A DNA stretch of 64,000 nt from Sphingomonadales bacterium (GTDB taxonomy: Bacteria; Pseudomonadota; Alphaproteobacteria; Sphingomonadales; Sphingomonadaceae). This document shows positions 47,333 to 55,800 of this stretch, piece after piece (the first letter of the stretch is position 1; each line of letters opens with the position of its first letter). Made by a program: the position numbers and the translations under genes. The notes below the pieces were generated by a model. It did not search any database. It had not been told where the DNA came from and worked only from the letters and a program-made list of their open reading frames with translations. Location of the stretch: contig JAACPW010000013.1 in the NCBI GenBank assembly GCA_009995225.1, positions 40,355-104,354 of the forward strand. Direction: 5' to 3'.

Positions 47333-48448
47333 CTATTCGCCTTGGTCTTGTCGTGGCGCGGCGCGGCTTTCCAGCGCAGCGATCAGCGCCTGCATCTGGT
47401 CATTGTCGCGCAGGTTGATGTCGCGTTGGGGATAGGGGATCTCGATCCCGGCCTCCTTGAACAGCGTCCAAAGGTTCTTGAGCACCGCGCTGCGGATATT
47501 GCCGACGCCTTCTTCGGGATCGTTGATCCAGCAGTGGATCGTAAAGTCGACTGAATTGTCGCCAAAACCGCTCCACCACACGGTCGGCGGCGGCGTTGCG
47601 AGGACGCGCTTGGCCTTGTCGGCCGCTTCCAGCATCAGCTTTTCCGCCAGCTCCATATCGGCGTTGTAACTGATCCCGACCGGCACCTGCACCCGCACGT
47701 TGCGCGAGGAATAGGACCAGTTTTCGACCTGATTGATCATTAGATTTTCGTTCGGGATCAGATATTCGCGTTCGTCGCGGGTCACGACCGAGATCGCGCG
47801 GATGCCGATCTTGCGGATCTGGCCGAAGGTCTGTTGCCCGGTGGGATCGTTGACTGCGATCACGTCACCCGGCTTGATCGACTTGTCCATCAGCAAGATG
47901 ATGCCGGAAATCAGGTTCCCGAAGGTCTTTTGCAGGCCGAAGCCGATCGCGAGGCCAAAGGCGCCGGAGAATACTGCCAGCGCGGTCAGATCGATGCCCA
48001 GCAGATCGACGCCGAGAAAGAAGGTCATCAGCCAGATGACGATCTGCGCAACCTTTTCAGCCAGCACGCGTTGGGTGCTGTCCAGTCCTGTCAGCCGTCG
48101 CAGAGCGCTGCGGGTCAGGCGCGTCGCGACAATTGCGAAAACCAGCACCATGACAATGGCGATGGCGGCGAACATCACGTCGAAGGCAGAAATGCGCCAA
48201 TCGCCGACCGCGATGGCCAAGCTGTCAAGCTGGTCCAGAACACTGCCGACCGTCTCGTTGCGCCCGGAGATATCCTCGCGCACGGAATCCGCGCCGCTGA
48301 CAATTTCAGTCGGTGCAGTCGAAGGGGGCGCAGGTGGGGTGGCAGACGGTGCGTCGGTCGGGATCGCCGAAGCGTCAGGGTCCGGCGTTTCGATCGCGAT
48401 CTCGGCTTCGGTCGCGGTTGGTTCAGGTGAGGGCGCCGGAATGGTCAT
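47333..48448 (-). CDS. Small-conductance mechanosensitive channel, MscS family
   Basis: 371 residues. A long, acidic, low-complexity N-terminus (about 1-85) is followed by helices at about 88-112 and 135-155 and the pore helix GAFGLAIGFGLQKTFGNLISGIILL, then the cytosolic beta domain (IKPGDVIAV, GIRAISVVTRDEREYLIPNENLM). The N-terminal stretch is unusual for MscS. ATG 48448 overlaps the cystathionine lyase gene by four bases. Confidence 0.9.
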   Translation of the reverse strand: MTIPAPSPEPTATEAEIAIETPDPDASAIPTDAPSATPPAPPSTAPTEIVSGADSVREDISGRNETVGSVLDQLDSLAIAVGDWRISAFDVMFAAIAIVMVLVFAIVATRLTRSALRRLTGLDSTQRVLAEKVAQIVIWLMTFFLGVDLLGIDLTALAVFSGAFGLAIGFGLQKTFGNLISGIILLMDKSIKPGDVIAVNDPTGQQTFGQIRKIGIRAISVVTRDEREYLIPNENLMINQVENWSYSSRNVRVQVPVGISYNADMELAEKLMLEAADKAKRVLATPPPTVWWSGFGDNSVDFTIHCWINDPEEGVGNIRSAVLKNLWTLFKEAGIEIPYPQRDINLRDNDQMQALIAALESRAAPRQDQGE

Positions 48449-49641
48449 GCCGCACGCTCCAGCGCCTGCGCCAGATCGGCGATGAGATCTTCGGTGTCCT
48501 CAAGCCCGATCGCGAGCCGGATTGCGGGCCTGCCTTGTGTCGGACACAACATCAGGCTGCGGTGCACCTTGGGCGTAATGGGCAGGGCCAGACTTTCAAA
48601 CCCGCCCCAGCTGTAGCCGATCCCGAACAGGTCGAGCGCGTCGGCGAGGCGTGCGGCGGCGCCCGGATCATCGCTCGCCAGAACCACCGCGAACAATCCG
48701 CATCCGCCGGTGAAATCACGCGCCCACAGCGCGTGACCGGGGGCCGAAGGCAGCATAGGGCACAGCACGGCATCCACATGTGGCTGGCTTTCCAGCCATT
48801 GCGCGATCTTCAGGGCCGAGCGGGTCTGCGCTTCCAGCCGGACGCCTATGGTGCGCAACCCACGCGCGGCCAGTGCGGCATCATCGGGGGAGACCACTTG
48901 TCCCAATTCCTGCGCAGTGCGGCGCAGGGCCGTGTACCAGCGTTTGCCGGCACTCGCGCTGCCCATCATCAGGTCGGAATGGCCGCCGACATGTTTTGAC
49001 AGGCTCATCATCACGATATCGCAGCCATGTTCCAGCGCGGCAAAGCCAAGCGGGCTGGCCCACGTGTTGTCGATCAGGCTGACCGCGCCATGTTCGCGGG
49101 CAATGGCCGCAAACGCGGGTACATCGCAGACCTCGAAGGTCAGGCTGCCTGGGCTTTCGAGCCACACGGCTTTGACCGGCTCGGCAAAGCGGGCGCGGAA
49201 GCTTTCCAGATCACGCGGGTCGAAGAAGGTCGTCTTCACCCCCATCCGCGTCAGCAACCCTGTGGCCATGCTGCGCGAGGGATCATAGGCGTTGTCGCTC
49301 ATCAACAGCCGGTCGCCGGGTTTCAGCACCGCCAGCAGGCACCCGGCAATCGCCGCCACACCGCTGGGATAAAGCTGCGTACCATAGGCGCCCGGCTCGA
49401 TCTGGGTCAGCGCCTCCGCCAGAGCCCACTGCGTCGGCGCGCCGCGCCTGCCATAGAAGAACTGCCCGTCGGCGTTGTTTCCGCCTGCCGCGTGGCGATC
49501 AGCGTCTTTATCGTAAAGGTGGGTCGATGCCCGCCAGACCGGCGGATTGACCACCGGGCCGGTCCATTCCTTGCGCCGCCCGCCGCGCACCAGCCGGGTC
49601 GCGGGCTTCAGATTTTCGTCGTCGCCCCGGCTGCCACTCAC
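48445..49641 (-). CDS. metC: Cystathionine beta-lyase
   Basis: About 398 residues, Cys/Met metabolism PLP enzyme. The PLP lysine is in MMSLSKHVGGHSD, and the substrate loop YPSGVAAIAGCLLAVL and FFYGRRGAPT are typical of the beta-lyase branch. Splits cystathionine to homocysteine, pyruvate and ammonia. GTG 49641 was chosen since it overlaps the sulfurtransferase stop (GTGA); an upstream ATG at 49686 lies inside that gene. Confidence 0.87.
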   Translation of the reverse strand: MSGSRGDDENLKPATRLVRGGRRKEWTGPVVNPPVWRASTHLYDKDADRHAAGGNNADGQFFYGRRGAPTQWALAEALTQIEPGAYGTQLYPSGVAAIAGCLLAVLKPGDRLLMSDNAYDPSRSMATGLLTRMGVKTTFFDPRDLESFRARFAEPVKAVWLESPGSLTFEVCDVPAFAAIAREHGAVSLIDNTWASPLGFAALEHGCDIVMMSLSKHVGGHSDLMMGSASAGKRWYTALRRTAQELGQVVSPDDAALAARGLRTIGVRLEAQTRSALKIAQWLESQPHVDAVLCPMLPSAPGHALWARDFTGGCGLFAVVLASDDPGAAARLADALDLFGIGYSWGGFESLALPITPKVHRSLMLCPTQGRPAIRLAIGLEDTEDLIADLAQALERAA

Positions 49642-50495
49642 GCCTCGGGGCCTTGCAGCTTGGGCGTATCGGGATCGGCGCCCCATTCACTCCAGCTGCC
49701 GTCATATAATGCGGCGCTATCCACACCGATCAGGTGCAGCGCGAACAACAGCACACTGGCAGTCACCCCGCTGCCGCAGGTGGCGGTCAGCGGGCGCGAC
49801 AGGTCGATCCCGGCCGCCTCGAAAGCGGCGCGGATCGCATCGGGCGACTTGTAGGTGCCGTCGGTGTTCAACACTTCGTTGAAGGGCAGGTTCAGCGCGC
49901 CGGGGATGCGCCCCATTGGCAAGCCATGCACCGGATCGGTTCCCGTGCCATAAACCCGGTCAGCCCCCCGCGCATCGAGCACCTGTTCGCGTTGCTGCGT
50001 GACGTTGGCCAACATGTCCGCCTTGCTACGCACACGCCGTACGGGCGCGAGCGCGGCGGGCGATACGGCAATGCCGCGCACCGCGTCGCTGGCAAGCGAC
50101 CGCCCTTCGCTCCGCCATTTGTCCAGCCCGCCATCTAGGATCGCGACATGCTCCCAGCCCATCGCGGTCAGCACGAACCAGGCACGCGCTGCGGTGCGGA
50201 TTGCGCTGTCATCGTAAAGGACGATCGAATCCTCGGGCCGCACCCCAAGCAGGCCAAGACGCGCCGCGACCTGTCCGGGGGTCGGCATGGCATAGGGCAC
50301 TGCGGAACCGGCATCGAACAGGCTGGAGAGGCCCAGAAACCGTGCGCCCGGAATATGCGCTGTGCCAAACTCAGCGGCCGCATCGCGCGCGGCTGCGGGC
50401 AGGTGATGCGAAGCATCGAGCACCGCCAGCCCCGGCGCATCAATGTTTTCGGCAAGCCACTGGCTTGAAACGAGCGCGGACGGAAGCATGGTCAT
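49638..50495 (-). CDS. sseA: 3-mercaptopyruvate sulfurtransferase (tandem rhodanese)
   Basis: About 285 residues with two rhodanese domains. The catalytic loop in the second domain is CGSGVTAS, the motif that marks mercaptopyruvate rather than thiosulfate as donor. The first domain lacks the Cys, as usual. ATG 50495 is preferred; 50489 is an alternative. With metC and the MscS gene it forms an overlapping minus-strand run. Confidence 0.9.
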   Translation of the reverse strand: MTMLPSALVSSQWLAENIDAPGLAVLDASHHLPAAARDAAAEFGTAHIPGARFLGLSSLFDAGSAVPYAMPTPGQVAARLGLLGVRPEDSIVLYDDSAIRTAARAWFVLTAMGWEHVAILDGGLDKWRSEGRSLASDAVRGIAVSPAALAPVRRVRSKADMLANVTQQREQVLDARGADRVYGTGTDPVHGLPMGRIPGALNLPFNEVLNTDGTYKSPDAIRAAFEAAGIDLSRPLTATCGSGVTASVLLFALHLIGVDSAALYDGSWSEWGADPDTPKLQGPEA

Positions 50496-50541
50496 GCCGC
50501 AAGCTCTAGCCTGCCGAATCCCCTGCTGCCAAGGGCGCGCG

Positions 50542-51732
50542 CTATGCCGCTGCCGAAATGGGCGGGATCGCGATGGATTGGGCCGCCAGTCCGGAGACAC
50601 TGCCGGGCGGCTGATCGAGCAGGATCGGATGAAGCCTCCCCGTGCCACTTGTGCTCGGTGTGCCGATCACGAAGCTGCGGGTCATGGCGCGCGGGCCTCC
50701 ATTGTCTCCGCCACCTTCCAGCGTGACGTGAACCAGTGGCACGAACAGCGGGGTCTTGCCCTGGCGCAGCGGCTGGATCGCAGAAAGCGGCAATCGCACC
50801 TCGCCCGTCACGCTGCGCGCCTGATGGGGGCCGATGCGCGCAATCGTCGCCAGTTCCTGCGCTGCACCGGGCGAGGGGGCATTGCCCGTGCCAGCGCCTG
50901 TATTTGCGCTTGCGCGTGCGCAGGCAAGGCTCACGGCCAGGTTGAGATCTGTCACGGCGCGGTCGGACCGGTTAGCGACCGCGAGGCGATATTGCAGCGT
51001 GAACATCATCACGCTGCGGGTCGCGCCCGTGATGTCCAGCGTGAGGTCCAGCCGCGGGAGGTCGATAACTGGCGCAGGGATGCTGGTTTCAGCAACCGGC
51101 GCGGCGAGGTGTAGTGCCTTGGGCTTGCGCCGCCGCCACATCAACGCGCTGCCGCCCAGCAGCGCCAACACGGCCATACCGCCTGCGATCCACGGCCATT
51201 CGTCCGAAGGAGGCGTTGGATCAGGCTGGCTAGCGGGCGTTCCTGTTGCCGGCGCGGGGACGTCTTGTGCGCTCGGTGAGGGCGGGGTTGCGCCGCCTGA
51301 AGGAACCGTCTGAAGCGTTCCGGATGGCGATGCCGGCACCGTATCGGGCGAGACTGAGGAGTCCCCCGCTGTGGTGTCACGCACGAGCGGTGCGACCGAG
51401 CCTTGTGTGGTCGGCGCCGGTGACGGCAGCGGCCGGACAATCGGCGTGGCCAGTGGCCTCGGACTTGCGGAGTCAGTGGGGGCCGGCGAAGGGGTGGGCG
51501 CCGGGGCCGAAGTCGGGCTTGCCGCCGGTCGCGGCGACGGGGTAGCCGTGGGCAGCGCGCGCGGCGGAATGGCAACGCCGGCGCGTTCATCTGCCGGGCC
51601 TGCGGGTACCGGCGTGGGCGACGGGGTCGGCGCAGGAAGCGTGAATGTTTCTGACTGCGCGGCCAAAGGTATGGCATGGGGCGCAGCAAGCGCGAGCGGG
51701 GCGATCAGAAGAAAAGCGGGCAGGCGGATCAT
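50542..51732 (-). CDS. Exported protein with Pro/Ser/Thr-rich stalk and one membrane helix
   Basis: About 396 residues from ATG 51732. A signal peptide ([16 protein letters not shown]...) is followed by a long Pro/Ser/Thr/Ala-rich stretch of about 160 residues, a transmembrane helix ([19 protein letters not shown]) before an RRRK stop-transfer, and a C-terminal soluble domain of about 170 residues with beta-rich character, probably cytoplasmic by the positive-inside rule. I do not recognise the domain. Could tether something outside to a cytosolic factor. Adjacent to but 46 bases before sseA. Confidence 0.7.
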   Translation of the reverse strand: MIRLPAFLLIAPLALAAPHAIPLAAQSETFTLPAPTPSPTPVPAGPADERAGVAIPPRALPTATPSPRPAASPTSAPAPTPSPAPTDSASPRPLATPIVRPLPSPAPTTQGSVAPLVRDTTAGDSSVSPDTVPASPSGTLQTVPSGGATPPSPSAQDVPAPATGTPASQPDPTPPSDEWPWIAGGMAVLALLGGSALMWRRRKPKALHLAAPVAETSIPAPVIDLPRLDLTLDITGATRSVMMFTLQYRLAVANRSDRAVTDLNLAVSLACARASANTGAGTGNAPSPGAAQELATIARIGPHQARSVTGEVRLPLSAIQPLRQGKTPLFVPLVHVTLEGGGDNGGPRAMTRSFVIGTPSTSGTGRLHPILLDQPPGSVSGLAAQSIAIPPISAAA

Positions 51733-51888
51733 GGCGCGATAGCGATCTGTAAAGCGGCTCGATTGCGGCAAGGGATGAGGCAACGTGCAGGACGCTGGGT
51801 GAACCTGCGCTGTCCCCATAGGGAATGCTGCCGCCCCGCGTCCAGTTCAACGCTTGCGCAAGGCGACGGATCGGGGCAACAGCGCGGC

Positions 51889-52374
51889 ATGGATACCACA
51901 CCCGAAAACGCAGCCCCCAAGCCAGCAGGCACTCCGCAATTCCTGGGCCGCGACACGCCGCTTCCCGGATCGCCGCAAGAGGCGGTGCTCGATTACGTGC
52001 CCAACCCACGGGTCGGCCGGACCTATCTGGTGCGCTTTGTCAGCCCTGAGTTCACGTCGCTTTGCCCGGTTACCAGCCAGCCTGATTTTGCGCATCTGGT
52101 GATCGATTACGTGCCGGGCGAAACGATTGTCGAAAGCAAAAGCCTCAAGCTGTTTCTGGGGTCGTTCCGCAACCATAATGGCTTTCACGAAGATGTGACA
52201 GTCGGCATTGGCGCGCGCCTGTTTGAAGAGATGCGCCCGCAATGGCTGCGGATCGGCGGTTACTGGTATCCGCGCGGTGGTATCCCCATCGATGTGTTTT
52301 GGCAGAGCGGCGCACCGCCGGCCGATTTGTGGCTGCCCGATCAGGGCGTGGCCCCCTATCGCGGCCGCGGCTAG
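51889..52374 (+). CDS. queF: NADPH-dependent 7-cyano-7-deazaguanine reductase QueF
   Basis: 161 residues, short (unimodular) QueF. The catalytic Cys is in [14 protein letters not shown] with its Asp, and the QueF signature ESKSLKLFL follows; the C-terminal [17 protein letters not shown] is also typical. Reduces preQ0 to preQ1 in queuosine tRNA modification. ATG 51889 was chosen as the start of the family-length protein. It is divergent from the exported-protein gene and the last gene before the pcs promoter region. Confidence 0.95.
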   Translation: MDTTPENAAPKPAGTPQFLGRDTPLPGSPQEAVLDYVPNPRVGRTYLVRFVSPEFTSLCPVTSQPDFAHLVIDYVPGETIVESKSLKLFLGSFRNHNGFHEDVTVGIGARLFEEMRPQWLRIGGYWYPRGGIPIDVFWQSGAPPADLWLPDQGVAPYRGRG

Positions 52375-52838
52375 GTCGCTCCAGGCCCGCCTTAGCCGCG
52401 TCCAGTCCCGCCTTAGCCGCGTCCAGTCCCGCCTTTGACCTTGCTCTTGGCGATGTGTCACGTGAAGCATCGTAGCGTCCGTTCGGGTGTCCTTTCATGA
52501 CAGATGCGGGCCTCGGCTTTCTTGCCTCGCATCCCCGGAAAAATGTTTGCGCCCGGTGCCGGGATTTGCCCAACGCTCCTTGGCAAATTGCGCCTTGGAC
52601 CGACTGACCAACACGCCGCCATAGCTAACAATCGCATAATCCGCCCGCCGCCGGATGTTGGATTATTGCGCCAACTGGTGCGGAACCGTTTGGCAAGCGT
52701 GGCATTATCGTTATGAAGGTACTTCAGGACCGTTGTGGTGGAGCGTCGCGGCAATTTCTTGTCGAAAACACGCAACTGTATATTTTTGATGCATGACCGC
52801 CGAGCGTCAGGGATCACGCGCTGCGAGATTATGCGACG
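52375..52838 (+). promoter_or_regulatory. 464-base region between queF and propionyl-CoA synthase: repeats, parS-like site, possible promoter
   Basis: No gene is visible. Contents: a 21-base tandem repeat (52381-52436); a parS-like near-palindrome TGTGTCACGTGAAGCA at 52454-52469 with two changes from consensus inside a longer dyad (CGATG...CATCG); an imperfect inverted repeat CGCATAATCC (52633-52642) with GGATTATTGCG (52660-52670), a possible operator; and a weak promoter-like TTGTCG (52759-52764) 16 bases before TATTTT (52781-52786). No regulator gene is next to the cluster. Confidence 0.4.
52381..52436. repeat. 21-base tandem repeat, about 2.7 copies
   Basis: Unit CCAGTCCCGCCTTAGCCGCG plus T, copies beginning at 52381 (one base different), 52402 and 52423 (partial, diverging after 52436). 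It begins 6 bases after the queF stop. No hairpin or terminator form is evident. Confidence 0.8.
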
Positions 52839-55800
52839 ATGGGGGATGGCGTCATTTCTGTGAATACCTTGCCTGCGAGTGCGCTGCCGGCGCTGACCAA
52901 TCCTGTGCGCAGCCGCGCTGACTGGGACGCGATGCGGTCTGCGGCTTTGGCCGATCCCGGCGCGTTTCACGGCGGCATTGCGGCCCGGAATATGCACTGG
53001 TTTGTTGGTGATTTCGGTGCTGCGGGCGCGTGGATCGCCAAGGACGCACAGGGAGAATGGCACGGCTGGGATGCCGTATCAGCGACCCCGATCAGCCCTG
53101 ATTTGCCGAGCGACTTCATGCCGTGGCATACCGGTTTTGACGGCGCTGATGCACCGCACTGGCGCTGGTTTGTTGGCGGGCGCACCAATGCTGCCTTCTC
53201 GGAACTCGATCGCCATGTACTGGCAGGCCACGGCGATGAAGCCGCGCTGATTTTTGAAGGCGATCGCTGGGACATGTCGGCGCTTGGCGGCAAAGGCGCG
53301 CCGATCGACTGCTACACGGTCAGCCGCAAGCGACTGCTGCTGGAGGTCGCCAAATGCGCGGTAGCACTGGAGGCGATGGGCCTCAAGCCGGGTGACCGCA
53401 TGGCGTTGAATATGCCGAACATCATGCCGCAGATTTACTGGACCGAGGCGGCCAAGCGGATGGGCGTGGTCTACACTGCGGTGTTCGGCGGTTTCTCTGA
53501 CAAGACCCTGTCGGACCGCATCGCTGATACCGGTGCGCGCGTGATTGTGACCTCCGATGGAAGCTACCGCAACGCGCAGGTCGCCGCGTTCAAGAACGCC
53601 TACACCGATCCGGCGCTCGACAATTTTGTGCCGGTCACGACGGCATTAGAAATCCTTGGCGGCCTTGATCTGGAATTGCCGCAGGACGATCAGGACACCA
53701 TCATCGCCACCGTGCGTGAGGCACTGGCCGGCGAAATCACGGTGGATCGTTCGGATGTGATGCGCGGCGTGGGCCGGGCACTGATCAATCTGGGCGCCGA
53801 AGGTCGCATCAGCACCGCCGACGCCGCGCGCGTCCGTATTGCGATTGCTTCCAGCCTCGTCACGCTGCCGCCGCGCGTCGAAGCGGTCATCGTGTGCCGC
53901 CACACCGCGCAGCCCGACGTGATCTGGCGCGAGGAACGCGACCGCTGGAGCCATGAATTGACCGATGCTGCACTGGAGACGGTGCTGGAAAAGGCGCGCG
54001 GAGCCGGGTTCGCGGTCGAGAGTGCAGCGGAACTTCTGGCGCTGGCTGACAGCGATTTTGTCCGCGCGATCTGGGCTTCGTCCAAGCCCATGCCGGTCGA
54101 TGCCGACTATCCGATGTTCTTCATCTACACTTCGGGCAGCACCGGAAAGCCTAAGGGGATCGTGCATAGCCATGGCTATGCCGCTGGTGTGGCCGAAACA
54201 ATGGCGGCAAGCTTTGACGCGCGCCCGGGTGACACGTTGTTCGTGGTCGCCGATCCGGGCTGGATTACCGGGCAAAGCTATTTGATCTGCGCGCCGCTGA
54301 TGACGCGAGTGACATCGCTGGTGGCTGAAGGTTCGCCGGTATTCCCGCACGCGGGCCGCTTCGCTTCGATGATCGAGCGGCACAATGTCACGATCTTCAA
54401 GGCAGGCGTCACCTTCCTCAAAGCGATCATGTCCGATCCCGACAACCTGTCTGAATTGCAACGCTACGAAATGGGCGGGCTGCGCGTGGCGACCTTCTGC
54501 GCCGAGCCGGTCAGCCCGAGCGTGCAGGCCTTCGGGATGGAGCACGTCACCCCGCGCTACATCAATTCCTACTGGGCGACCGAGCACGGCGGGATCGCCT
54601 GGACGCATATGTATGGGAATCAGGATTTCCCGCTGCGGCCCGATGCTCACGCCTATCCGCTGCCGTGGATCATGGGCGATGTGTGGGTCGAAGATGCCGA
54701 TGCAGCGGCGGTTTCCGATGTGCCGTTTGCGCGCCATGCCGATGGCGGCGTGCCGTGGCGGCGGGCCGAGATGGGCGAGAAAGGCGAAATCGTCATCGCC
54801 GCGCCCTACCCCTATCTCGCGCGCACGATCTGGGGCGATATTGCGGGCTTCAAGGTCGATGATGGCCGCGTCGATCCCGCATGGCGCGGCGATGCGGCGC
54901 GATGGGAGGATGGCTATTGGAAGCGCTGGAAGGGCGCATGGGCCTATACCCAGGGCGACTTTGCGATCCAGCACGATGATGGATCGTTTTCGCTCCATGG
55001 CCGCAGCGATGATGTGATCAACGTATCGGGTCACCGCATGGGGACCGAGGAAATCGAAGGCGCGGTGCTGCGCGACAAGGCGCTTGCGCCCGATTCCCCC
55101 GTCGGCAACGTGCTGGTGGTCGGCGCGCCGCACCGCGAAAAGGGGCTGACCCCACTCGCTTTCGTGGTGCCGGTGGCGGGCCGCAAGTTGACGATCGAGG
55201 ACAAGCGGCGGTTGTTCGATCTGGTGCGAACTGAAAAGGGCGCGGTCGCGGTGCCAGCTGACTTCATCGAGGTTTCGCAATTCCCGGAAACCCGCTCTGG
55301 CAAATATATGCGCCGAATGGTGCGCGCGCTGGTGGTGGGCGATGATGTCGGGGACGTCACAACCCTGCGCAATCCCGAGGCGCTCGACGAACTGCGCACC
55401 GTCATCGGCGATTGGCAGCGCAAGCAGCGCCTGTCGGACGAGCAGGCCTTGTTTGACCGTCACCGCTATTTCCTTGTGCAGTACAATACGGTTGCGCCCG
55501 GCAAGCAGGTGGCGACTGTCACAGTCACCAACGCGCCGGTGAATGCGCTGAACGAACGCGCGATTGACGAGTTGGTGCTGGTCACATCCACCTTGGCGCG
55601 CGATCCGAATGTTGTCGCTGTGGTGTTTACCGGACAGGGCACCTCGTCCTTTGTCGCGGGCGCTGACATTCGTCAGATGCTGGAGGAAATCCACACTCGC
55701 GAAGAGGCGCTGGTGTTGCCCAACAACGCGCACCTTGCCTTCCGCACGATCGAGCGCATGGGCAAGCCCTGCGTCGCGGCGGTGCAGGGCGTGGCGCTGG

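Noticed and set aside
52381..52436. Tandem repeat considered as a CRISPR array
   Set aside because: The copies are directly adjacent with no spacers, fewer than three full units, and no cas genes are in the window.
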